64,000 nucleotides of DNA from NCBI GenBank assembly GCA_902556905.1, contig CACDYK010000006.1, positions 16,661 through 80,660 on the forward strand, read 5' to 3'. This stretch comes from an uncultured Pelagibacteraceae bacterium (GTDB taxonomy: Bacteria; Pseudomonadota; Alphaproteobacteria; Pelagibacterales; Pelagibacteraceae). Both the position numbers and the translations under genes were made by a program. Below the pieces are notes generated by a model, which searched no databases, had not been told where the DNA came from, and worked only from the letters and a program-made list of their open reading frames with translations. Positions 1 through 8,652 of the stretch are shown here, one piece after another (position 1 is the first letter of the stretch; each line of letters begins with the position of its first letter).

Positions 1-183
1 ATTGTAATTTTTTATAATTTCTTCATCCTCAAGAAGTCCTCTCCATTGATGATTATGACATCCCGCAGTATGTTGACAGATTAATGGTATTCCTTTTCCA
101 TTTTGAAGATAAAAAACTTTATATTCACAATCATCTACTTCAATAGTAACATACCGCCCTACTACACTGTGATGCTTTACCAT
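1..183 (-). CDS. alpha/beta hydrolase-like protein, N-terminal 61 aa only (truncated by window edge)
   Basis: Reverse-strand ATG at 183 open to base 1: MVKHHSVVGRYVTIEVDDCEYKVFYLQNGKGIPLICQHTAGCHNHQWRGLLEDEEIIKNYN; oxyanion-type 'PLICQHTAGCHNHQW' pattern. Not in the supplied ORF list. Confidence 0.6.
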   Translation of the reverse strand, partial: MVKHHSVVGRYVTIEVDDCEYKVFYLQNGKGIPLICQHTAGCHNHQWRGLLEDEEIIKNYN

Positions 184-216
184 TTTTTAAATCCTTTTAA
201 TTCAACAAAATTCATC

Positions 217-606
217 TTATACGGGAACTCCTGATTTTCTTAATAGTTCAAATTGAACAGTAAAATTTCTCAAATTTTTCATTAAGATTAAGTGATTGCC
301 CTCTATTTTTAAATCTTTTCTAAAACTTGCTGACCAAATACCATGATACATTGGTTTAGGTATTGGCTGACTAAATTCTTTCCAAGTATTTGCGGAAGCC
401 CTTAAAGCGAAATCATATGGGTCTAATGGGCCTGGGTTAGTATTAATATTTTTCACTTTTCCATCATGCATTTCAATAATGACTTTTGCTTTTTCCATAT
501 CAAACATAAATGAGCATGAATAATATTTTGCCATAGCAGCAATAGTTTCATCACTATTTGTAAGATCTTCGTACTTTTTTGCCCAATTATTCAAATCACT
601 ACTCAT
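217..606 (-). CDS. small uncharacterised protein, possibly SCP2-like sterol/lipid-binding
   Basis: 129-aa ORF, 14 nt downstream of the flotillin gene and co-directional; the SCP2-like call rests on weak overall resemblance only. Confidence 0.6.
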   Translation of the reverse strand: MSSDLNNWAKKYEDLTNSDETIAAMAKYYSCSFMFDMEKAKVIIEMHDGKVKNINTNPGPLDPYDFALRASANTWKEFSQPIPKPMYHGIWSASFRKDLKIEGNHLILMKNLRNFTVQFELLRKSGVPV

Positions 607-620
607 ATATCTTTAACTCT

Positions 621-2597
621 TTATTTAGAACTTTTAGGTCCTTTAGTTGGATCATTATCAAAATTCATATGATAATCTTTTTTCGGATTTTCATAATCGC
701 CTAAAATATTTCTAATATTACTTATTTCACCTGGTGCCATTCCAATTTCTTTGAGTAAACTATCTAAGAAAGGTTGATGAGCTCTGTATCGCAATGCAGA
801 ACTAACTACATTATCTGCTAAATTACCACTTCTTGCAGATCCACCTGTACCATCGGATGCTTCTCCACCGCCGCCTCCAGTGCTGGATGTTCCACTAAAG
901 CCAGGCAAACCATTAACATCAACAATTTTAATATCTCCAATGTTAGCCATTGGTTTAACACTTTCTCTAATGATTGACTCAATCTTATCAGCAAGTTTTA
1001 AACGTAATGCACTTCTTCTACTTGCGTCACTTCTAAGATTTTCAGCAGAGTTTAATGCTTCTTTACCTGCAGCATCTATCTCATATCTTAATTTTGCAGC
1101 CATAGTTGCATGTCTATCTTGCTCAGCTTTAGATGCAGCTGTTATTACATCCACTTTTTTAATCCCTTGTGCTTTTTCAACATATCTAGCTGAATTAGCT
1201 TTTTCTTCTGCTTCTATAGCTCTAGCTCTAGAATTTTCTTCTTCAGCTTTTGATTTTAAAACCTGTTTTGACTTATTAATCACTTCAAGATTTTTTTGAT
1301 GCTCTTCAATACTTAATCTTTTAGCTTTTTCTATATCAAGAAGTCTCACTACTCTTTCAGATTCAATTCTATGTGAGTCTATATTTTTTTGTTGTTCAAT
1401 CTTAGCATTTTTAACTTGTTGTTCTGAAACAATTTGAGCTTCTTCAGCCTCCTTTTGTCTTTCAGATTGTTCTTTTATAATAGCTGCTTTTTCTTGAGCT
1501 CGTTTGATATCAACTTGTCTTTGCTTTTCAAGTCTTGCATATTCACTTTCTTTATCAAGATTTAAAATTTTAACTTCTGTTTCTAAATCTTTTTGTCTTA
1601 TTTCAAACGCTGAATTTTTCTCTAATTCATTTTGCTCTTTTCTTCTTTTTTCAATTTCTTCGATAAGTCTTGTTTCTGTTAATTTTCTTTCAACCTCGAT
1701 AACTTGATTTTGTGAAATTTTTGCAACTTCAATTTGTTCTTGACTTCTTATTTCAGCTTCTTCTGCTTCTCTTTCTTTTTCAGCTTTTTCTTTTATTGTC
1801 TCTGTTTTTTCTTTAGCTCTTTGAATAGCTATTTCTCTTTCTTGTTGATACTTAGAAAACTCCTCATTTTTCTTAATTTCTAATTCTTTTTGAACTGTTT
1901 CTAAATTTTTATTTTCAATTGAAATTTTTGTATCTTGAGTAATATCATTTCTCTTTTTCTTTCTCTCTTCGATTTGCTCAGTCAATTGAGTTAAACCTTG
2001 AGAGTCAAAAGTATTAGCAGGATTAAACATTTCAATAGGTGCTTGATCAAGAGAGATAATAGAAACTGTTTCAAGTGCCAATCCAGTATGCCCTATTGAT
2101 TCATTTGCAATGTTAGCAACTTGTTTAACAAATTGACCTCTATTTTCTTGTATTTCATCTAAGGTCATTTTTGCTGCAACTTCTCCAAGTGCGTCTGCAA
2201 AACGACCAGCAACAACCTCTTTTAAATGTTCTGGATCAAGAGTTCTGTTACCTAAAGTTTGTGCTGCAGTTGATACTGCTTTAGCCTCTGGTGGAACTTT
2301 CGTAAAAAATTCTGTAACAAGTTCTGCTCTCATTCTATCTTTTGTAATTAGAGATTTGTCACCTGCTCTCTTTATATTCAGACTAAGTGTACGCATTCCT
2401 ACTTGTGTAATATTATGAATTATAGGTAAGACAAACGCACCACCAGATATAACAACTTTTTCCCCTAACATACCTGTACGTACAAACGAAACTTCTTTTG
2501 ATGATCGTCTGTATAACCAATGTAATAAGTAAACTATAATCGCAATTGCAAGTGCGACTAAAATTATACCTGCTATTATGTCTGCTCCTTTAGTCAT
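621..2597 (-). CDS. flotillin / SPFH-band 7 family membrane protein
   Basis: N-terminal TM helix, SPFH core (MRTLSLNIKRAGDKSLITKDRMRAELVTEFFTKVPP...), long charged coiled coil, Gly-rich C-terminus; 13 nt from the rhodopsin stop. Confidence 0.9.
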   Translation of the reverse strand: MTKGADIIAGIILVALAIAIIVYLLHWLYRRSSKEVSFVRTGMLGEKVVISGGAFVLPIIHNITQVGMRTLSLNIKRAGDKSLITKDRMRAELVTEFFTKVPPEAKAVSTAAQTLGNRTLDPEHLKEVVAGRFADALGEVAAKMTLDEIQENRGQFVKQVANIANESIGHTGLALETVSIISLDQAPIEMFNPANTFDSQGLTQLTEQIEERKKKRNDITQDTKISIENKNLETVQKELEIKKNEEFSKYQQEREIAIQRAKEKTETIKEKAEKEREAEEAEIRSQEQIEVAKISQNQVIEVERKLTETRLIEEIEKRRKEQNELEKNSAFEIRQKDLETEVKILNLDKESEYARLEKQRQVDIKRAQEKAAIIKEQSERQKEAEEAQIVSEQQVKNAKIEQQKNIDSHRIESERVVRLLDIEKAKRLSIEEHQKNLEVINKSKQVLKSKAEEENSRARAIEAEEKANSARYVEKAQGIKKVDVITAASKAEQDRHATMAAKLRYEIDAAGKEALNSAENLRSDASRRSALRLKLADKIESIIRESVKPMANIGDIKIVDVNGLPGFSGTSSTGGGGGEASDGTGGSARSGNLADNVVSSALRYRAHQPFLDSLLKEIGMAPGEISNIRNILGDYENPKKDYHMNFDNDPTKGPKSSK

Positions 2598-2610
2598 ATA
2601 TTATTCCCCC

Positions 2611-3315
2611 TTAATTCTGATTACCTTTCTTTGTATCTTCTAAAGCTGCGCTATAAATTATCATTCCAAAAATGATTTTATTTAATACGTCAGCTAAATT
2701 ATAAATTATGTTTAAACTGTTAATATTTGCTCCACCCGCAAGGTGCTCTATGAAGTATCCAATATGATATATTGAAAAACCTATTGTAATTATTAGTCTA
2801 TTTGCAAAAAAAGCCATCTGAACTCGCTCATTATTGCAAGATGCATTTGCTCGTCCAGCATCTCCCATATAAAGCTCTCCAATGATATAAAGCCATCCAA
2901 CAATACCTACTAAGAACCCAAGAGTTACACTCATGTAACCATAAGCCCCTAAAAGTTGTGCAATAACCCAAACTAACGTCCCAACTAGCAATCTCCAGAA
3001 CATTCCACGCTTGATATCTGTAACTGACTTAAGCATTACATAGAAAGTGAGTATTGTAAGTGGAAAAGTTAACAGCCAATCAATATATCTTAGTGCAGTT
3101 GGTGCTTGGCCATTCAAAACCCACAAATTTTTTGCATAGAAGTAATGAATCGATGACATTAATGCTATAACACCAACTAAATTCATTACTGTTCCCCATT
3201 TTGGAGACAGTCGTCCTCTTTCAAGAAAGAAAAATATTGCTGCACCTATCATCGCAACGGATATTAACCAAAAAGATCCGCCTACAACGTCTTGTGGAAG
3301 CAATAATTTATTCAT
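2611..3315 (-). CDS. divergent proteorhodopsin-family microbial rhodopsin (flotillin-associated type, DTT motif)
   Basis: Seven-helix rhodopsin: helix C RYIDWLLTFPLTILTFY, helix G NLADVLNKIIFG with Schiff-base Lys213, His57 equivalent to PR His75. Followed by flotillin gene. Confidence 0.95.
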   Translation of the reverse strand: MNKLLLPQDVVGGSFWLISVAMIGAAIFFFLERGRLSPKWGTVMNLVGVIALMSSIHYFYAKNLWVLNGQAPTALRYIDWLLTFPLTILTFYVMLKSVTDIKRGMFWRLLVGTLVWVIAQLLGAYGYMSVTLGFLVGIVGWLYIIGELYMGDAGRANASCNNERVQMAFFANRLIITIGFSIYHIGYFIEHLAGGANINSLNIIYNLADVLNKIIFGMIIYSAALEDTKKGNQN

Positions 3316-3552
3316 AAGCTAAAATTTTACCCTCTCAAGCTACATTTAAAGATAAAATGACGCGCAAAGCAAATTAAAAGTGTTTATATTTTAAATATAT
3401 AATTTTTATATGTAGATGAAAACTTTTAGAGAAATTATAAAAAATTAAAAAAAAATTTTCAAATACAATCACTAGTAGAATTTTACAGAAAAATTTTTAG
3501 TTAAACCTTATTCATTCGATCATAACTTAATTATAGAATATATTGCTTACTT

Positions 3553-4191
3553 ATGCTTTCGAAGGTCATAACTATTTCTCAACAAAAAGGGGGTACTGGA
3601 AAAACTACCCTTGCTGTTCATTTAGCTATGGCTTTTATAAAATATCATAATTTAAAAGTTGCAATTATTGATACTGATCCTCAAGGAAGTTTGGGTAAAT
3701 GGTTCATGATACGAACAGAAAAAAAAGTTTCAAATGAAAATCTAACTTTCAAAACTGCTAGTTTATGGGGAGCACAATATGAGTCAAAAACATTAAAAAA
3801 TGATCATGATATCGTTATCATTGATACCCCACCAAAAATTGAGTCAGATGCAAGACCTTCTATTGAAGCAGCAGATTTAGTTTTAATACCTATGGCTGCT
3901 TCACATGTTGATTTTTGGGCAACAGGAGCAATAGTTGAAATAGCCAAAAAAGCAAACAAGAAAATTTTAGCACAAATTAATAGATCAAGTAAAAGATCCA
4001 AGCTTATAGATAAAACAAAAGATTTTATAAAAAGTCTAGATCTTGAGTCGACTCAAACAATTATAGGAAATAGACAAATCTATACTTCTTCAATGGGCGA
4101 AGGTAAAACTGCAGTAGAAAAACAAAGAAAAGGTAATGCTGTAGATGAGATTAAAAAACTTTCAGATCAAATTTTAAATCAATTAAATTAA
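3553..4191 (+). CDS. ParA/MinD-family ATPase
   Basis: Deviant Walker A QQKGGTGKTT, IIDTDPQGS, VIIDTPP motifs. Confidence 0.92.
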   Translation: MLSKVITISQQKGGTGKTTLAVHLAMAFIKYHNLKVAIIDTDPQGSLGKWFMIRTEKKVSNENLTFKTASLWGAQYESKTLKNDHDIVIIDTPPKIESDARPSIEAADLVLIPMAASHVDFWATGAIVEIAKKANKKILAQINRSSKRSKLIDKTKDFIKSLDLESTQTIIGNRQIYTSSMGEGKTAVEKQRKGNAVDEIKKLSDQILNQLN

Positions 4192-4192
4192 T

Positions 4193-4660
4193 ATGTCTCT
4201 ACTTCTAAATACTACTAAAATTGTTAACGAATGGACCGATTACAACAATCATATGAATTTATCCTTTTATATATTAGTTTTTGATAAGGCTGCAGAAAAA
4301 ATTTTATCAAAATTTAATATGGGTGAAGAAGCAGCAATAAAAACAAAAAGAAGCACGATGGTTGTAGAGACGCACACTACATATAATAACGAAGTTAAAG
4401 AAGACGATGATGTAGATGTTTATCTTTCATATTGTGATCATGATAAAAAAAGATTGCACTATAAATTGGAAATGTACGAAAAAAGTAAAAATGTTCTCTC
4501 TGCAACAACCGAGGTTTTAGCTTTATATATTAATTTAGATTTGAGAAAAGTAGCAGAATTTGAAAAAGAAAAAATACTGATAATGAACAATTTTATTGAT
4601 GAAAATAAATCAAAATTTAAATTTGATAACTTGCAATTTTTAAATAAACTTAAGAAATAA
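4193..4660 (+). CDS. hotdog thioesterase, betainyl-CoA thioesterase-like
   Basis: VNEWTDYNNHMNLSFYILVFDKA...VVETHTTYNNEV...KRLHYKLEMYEKSKNVLSATTEVLALYINLDLRK resembles the thioesterase domain associated with carnitine dehydrogenase. Confidence 0.75.
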   Translation: MSLLLNTTKIVNEWTDYNNHMNLSFYILVFDKAAEKILSKFNMGEEAAIKTKRSTMVVETHTTYNNEVKEDDDVDVYLSYCDHDKKRLHYKLEMYEKSKNVLSATTEVLALYINLDLRKVAEFEKEKILIMNNFIDENKSKFKFDNLQFLNKLKK

Positions 4661-4670
4661 CCTTAATTAA

Positions 4671-5510
4671 ATGAATACAGAAATAAAATTACTATCAGGT
4701 GCGCTTGGCGCAGAAATTAAAGGAGTTGATTTAACTGATATTTCAGATGAAAATTTCAAAAAAATTAATGATTTACTTTTAGAGCACAAAGTAATTTTTT
4801 TTAGAGACCAACCAATTACTAAAGATCAGCAGGTAGCTCTTGCAGAAAAATTTGGTCCTTTAGAAACACATGCTTATGTTAAAGGCTTAGAAAATTATCC
4901 AGAAATTGTAAGAATCATAAAGGGTAAAGAAGAAAAAAACCAATGGGGTGAGAATTGGCATAGCGATGTAAGTTATAATGCTAAACCAACTAAAGCAGTA
5001 ATTTTAAGATCATTAAAAATACCTCCTGTAGGAGGAGATACTTGTTTTTCTAATATGGAATTAGCTTGGGAAACATTAGATCCCAAAATTCAAGATAAAA
5101 TTAAAAATAAAAAAGCTATCCATAGTTCACTTGGAGCAGAATTTTTCATCGATAACTATAAATACATGGAAGGTAATGAAAAAAGAAATTACGACTCTTA
5201 TTCTAACGAACATCCAATTGTTAGAACTCATCCAGAAACAGGTAAGAAAATCCTATATGTGAATTGGACATATACAAAACAAATTATTGGTATGGATAAA
5301 GAAGAAAGCGATCAAATATTAAAAGAAATATTTGAACATCAATCAAGATTAGATTTAACATGTAGATTTAACTGGACTAAAGATACTGTTGCTATCTGGG
5401 ACAATAGAAGCGTTATTCATTACGCAATAGCAGATTTTTTTCCTGGAAGAGGTTTAGGTTATGAAAGAATAATGGATCGTATTGCAATTGAAGGTGACCA
5501 CCCTCAATAA
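4671..5510 (+). CDS. TauD/TfdA-family Fe(II)/2-oxoglutarate dioxygenase
   Basis: WHSDVSY (HxD), VIFFRDQPIT, IWDNRSVIHYA, R at C-terminal end: TauD family signature. Confidence 0.93.
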   Translation: MNTEIKLLSGALGAEIKGVDLTDISDENFKKINDLLLEHKVIFFRDQPITKDQQVALAEKFGPLETHAYVKGLENYPEIVRIIKGKEEKNQWGENWHSDVSYNAKPTKAVILRSLKIPPVGGDTCFSNMELAWETLDPKIQDKIKNKKAIHSSLGAEFFIDNYKYMEGNEKRNYDSYSNEHPIVRTHPETGKKILYVNWTYTKQIIGMDKEESDQILKEIFEHQSRLDLTCRFNWTKDTVAIWDNRSVIHYAIADFFPGRGLGYERIMDRIAIEGDHPQ

Positions 5511-5515
5511 TCTTA

Positions 5516-6052
5516 ATGCAAGTTGTAGATAAAATAATATCAAATTTTGTAAATAATAAATCTCTTTATATTGGTGAAAAAGTCACCATGTCGGAACACA
5601 TGATACAAACTGCAATGCTAGCTGAAAAAGCAAAATGTAATGATAATTTAATTTGTTCATGTTTATTGCACGATTATGGTCATTTTATTTTAGAAAAACC
5701 AGATGAGTTGGTTAAACTAAATGTAGACGGTCACCATGAAAATATAGGTTATGAATATTTAAAAAGTTTTTTTAAAAAAGAGATATTAGAACCAATAAAA
5801 TACCATGTTTTAGCAAAAAGATATTTGGCAAAAGATAAAAAGTACTTTGATCTTTTGTCAGATGCTTCTAAAACAAGCTTAAAACTTCAAGGTGGTGTAT
5901 TAAATCAAGAGGAGAGTAATAAATTTGAAGCTCAAGAATATTTTAAACCTTCAATACTTCTTAGAAAGTTTGATGAGGCAGCGAAAAGAATTGACCTTAA
6001 AATGAAATCTATTCATGACTATCAAAAGTTGCTAACTTCTAAACTTATATGA
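5516..6052 (+). CDS. HD-domain oxygenase of the PhnZ/TmpB-like family
   Basis: YIGEKVTMSEHMIQTA, LLHDYGHF, DGHHENIGYEYL, PIKYHVLAKRYL, SLKLQGG, LLRKFDEAAK: HD ligand set plus the Y-x-x-E pair of the PhnZ group. Confidence 0.85.
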   Translation: MQVVDKIISNFVNNKSLYIGEKVTMSEHMIQTAMLAEKAKCNDNLICSCLLHDYGHFILEKPDELVKLNVDGHHENIGYEYLKSFFKKEILEPIKYHVLAKRYLAKDKKYFDLLSDASKTSLKLQGGVLNQEESNKFEAQEYFKPSILLRKFDEAAKRIDLKMKSIHDYQKLLTSKLI

Positions 6053-7629
6053 AATTTGATTATCTAATTATTGGAGCTGGTTCAGCTGGATGTGTTCTTG
6101 CAAATCGACTATCTAAAGATAGTCAAAATAACGTTGCTGTTTTTGAGGCCGGAAAACCAAGTGATATTTGGAAAGTTAATATGCCCCTTGCAATTCTTTA
6201 TACAATGCATGATCCAAAATATAATTATAAATATTATTCAGAGCCAGAACCTCATTTACATAATAGAAATCTTTTTTGTCCAAGAGGAAAAATGATTGGG
6301 GGTTGCTCCGCTCATAATGGAATGGTTTATGTAAGAGGAAATCCAAATGATTATGAAAGATGGGCTTCTTTTGGTTTGAAAGACTGGTCTTATGATAAAG
6401 TTTTACCCTATTTTAAAAAAATTGAAACTTGGTCAGAAGGGGAAAATGATTACAGAGGTGGAAATGGAATTTTACCGGTAAACCAATCAAAAAATAAAAA
6501 CCCATTATTTAAAGCATTTATAGAATCTGCAGGTGAAGCTGGATACAAAATTAATGATGATATGAACGGTAAAGATCAAGAAGGTTTTGGTATGTACGAT
6601 GTAACCATTCACAAAGGAGAGCGAGCAAGTGTTTCTAAATATTATTTAAATCCTGCAAAAAAAAGAAAAAATTTAAATGTTTTTACTGATGCTTTTGTTG
6701 AGAAGATTATTTTTGATGGAAAAAAAGCAATTGGTATTGAAGTAAAAATTAAAAATAAAATTGAAAAAATTTATGCTAATAAAGAAGTTATCCTTAGTGG
6801 TGGGGCAATAAATTCTCCACAATTGTTGATGCTTTCAGGTGTAGGCCCAAGTGAACATTTAAAAGAAAAAGGAATTGATGTCGTTCATGGCCTTGATGGT
6901 GTTGGTAAAAATTTACAAGATCACCTTGAAACTTATGTGCAACAAGAGTGTAAAACGTCAGACACTCTATATTCTTATGTAAATAAACTAAATATGATGA
7001 GAATAGGTATTCAGTGGTTTTTATCTAGAACCGGTCCCTGCGCTACTTCTTTTTTAGAAGCTGGTGGTTTTTGTAAATCTTCACCAGAAAGAGAATATCC
7101 AAATATACAATTTCATTTTTTTCCAGCTTTTGTAATTGATCATGGATTAGTTGATCCTGACTGTCATGGTTATCAACTTCATGCTAGCCCTAATCATCCA
7201 AAAAGTAGAGGGCATATCACTTTAAATAGTTCTAACCCTTATGATTATCCAAAAATTCAATTTAATTATTTAGAACATGAGGATGATCTTAAGCAAACAA
7301 TAGAATGTATTCATGTAGCAAGAAATATTTTGGGTCAAAATTCATTAAAACCTTTTGCTGGAAAAGAAATTGGTCCTGGAGAAAATGTTCATACAAATGA
7401 ACTATTTGAAGAATATATAAGATCCAAAGCTGAAACAGCTTATCACCCATCATGCACTCTTAAAATGGGAGTGGATAGTATGGCTGTAGTAGATGAAAAA
7501 CTGAAAGTACACGGTCTAGAAAATATTAGAGTAGTCGATGCATCTGTGATGCCTGAGATTACAAGTGGAAACCTAAACGCTCCAACATTAATGATAGCTG
7601 AAAGAGCTTCAGAATTTATTTTGGATTAA
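6049..7629 (+). CDS. GMC-family FAD oxidoreductase, choline dehydrogenase-like
   Basis: DYLIIGAGSAGCVLANRLS, GKMIGGCSAHNGMVYVRG, YHPSCTLKMG, NAPTLMIAERA; ATGA overlap with the upstream stop. Confidence 0.93.
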   Translation: MKFDYLIIGAGSAGCVLANRLSKDSQNNVAVFEAGKPSDIWKVNMPLAILYTMHDPKYNYKYYSEPEPHLHNRNLFCPRGKMIGGCSAHNGMVYVRGNPNDYERWASFGLKDWSYDKVLPYFKKIETWSEGENDYRGGNGILPVNQSKNKNPLFKAFIESAGEAGYKINDDMNGKDQEGFGMYDVTIHKGERASVSKYYLNPAKKRKNLNVFTDAFVEKIIFDGKKAIGIEVKIKNKIEKIYANKEVILSGGAINSPQLLMLSGVGPSEHLKEKGIDVVHGLDGVGKNLQDHLETYVQQECKTSDTLYSYVNKLNMMRIGIQWFLSRTGPCATSFLEAGGFCKSSPEREYPNIQFHFFPAFVIDHGLVDPDCHGYQLHASPNHPKSRGHITLNSSNPYDYPKIQFNYLEHEDDLKQTIECIHVARNILGQNSLKPFAGKEIGPGENVHTNELFEEYIRSKAETAYHPSCTLKMGVDSMAVVDEKLKVHGLENIRVVDASVMPEITSGNLNAPTLMIAERASEFILD

Positions 7630-8599
7630 CACAGATTAAGCAGATTATTTCAAACATAATTGCTGCAGCAACCATAGATGTAATTTGATTTGGATTATCT
7701 TTTGTTGGCATCAAGCAAGCAACATCACCACCAATAACGTTTTTTCCTTTTAAACATTGAATGAGTTTTCTTGCCTCATCCATATTAAAACCTCTATATG
7801 CTGACTCTATATTTGCAACCCCTGGTGCAACGGTGGGGTCTAAACAATCTAAATCAAAAGTTATGTAAATAGGATTATCTCCTATTCTATCTAAAATCTT
7901 TTTTACACATTTTTCATGTCCCCACTCTCTATACTCATCCATAGTAATTACTTGGTAACCATTATCATAACTTGCCTGTAACCAATCTAACGTTCTTGGA
8001 TTACCTCTAATTCCAATTTGAGTACTTGTATGAGGATCTACATTTCCTTGTTTAACTAAATACGATGCCCAGTGCGCTGCTGATTTTTTTGCACCTAAGA
8101 AATGGTCTAACTTTTCAAAACAATCTGTATGTGCATCAAAATGAAGAAATGTAATTTTTTTTCCTTTAGTTAATTTAGAATTTTTTTTTGCTAAACTTTG
8201 AACAATTCCTCCTGTGATAGAATGGTCTCCACCAATTGATACAACTGGCTTCTCTGCTTGTTCAATTTGATCATAAAAAGCAGAAATTCTCTCAATACAT
8301 TTTTCATTGTTATTTGCTTCAGGAAAAGGAACATCACCTAAATCATGAATTTTTTTCATTTTCCAAGGGTCAATTCCGTAATCTAAATGTGATCTTTTAA
8401 GCATTGCTGAAATATTTCTTACAGCTCGAGGACCTAAATGCTGATCTCTTTCGGTAGTACCATTTCCTGTGCTATGTGGAACACCCACTAAGGCAATATC
8501 ACAGTTTTTTGGATCAGGATCATTTTTGCATCTAAATAAAGTGGGAATACCCCACCAATAAAGAGTATCCATCATTATTTGATCTTCTTCTGAAATCAT
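7616..8599 (-). CDS. ureohydrolase family (agmatinase/arginase-like)
   Basis: GGDHSITGG, FDAHTDC, TFDLDCLDPTVAPGV metal-binding motifs. Confidence 0.92.
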   Translation of the reverse strand: MISEEDQIMMDTLYWWGIPTLFRCKNDPDPKNCDIALVGVPHSTGNGTTERDQHLGPRAVRNISAMLKRSHLDYGIDPWKMKKIHDLGDVPFPEANNNEKCIERISAFYDQIEQAEKPVVSIGGDHSITGGIVQSLAKKNSKLTKGKKITFLHFDAHTDCFEKLDHFLGAKKSAAHWASYLVKQGNVDPHTSTQIGIRGNPRTLDWLQASYDNGYQVITMDEYREWGHEKCVKKILDRIGDNPIYITFDLDCLDPTVAPGVANIESAYRGFNMDEARKLIQCLKGKNVIGGDVACLMPTKDNPNQITSMVAAAIMFEIICLICVNPK

Positions 8600-8652
8600 A
8601 ATTTAATATTGCACAATTAATAAAAATATAAAGAAGAAAAGTTCTATGTTAT

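Noticed and set aside
880-1299. 139-aa plus-strand ORF opposite the flotillin gene
   Set aside because: Antisense to a clear coding frame; its Ser/Leu/Ala-rich translation is a by-product of the coiled-coil codon composition.
1504-1707. 67-aa plus-strand ORF opposite the flotillin gene
   Set aside because: Antisense shadow ORF with low-complexity Ser/Phe/Leu content and no independent support.
2611-3315. Ordinary proton-pumping proteorhodopsin annotation
   Set aside because: Donor carboxylate (PR E108) is Thr and helix F pocket residues W197/P201 are Phe/His, so the default annotation is unlikely to be functionally correct.
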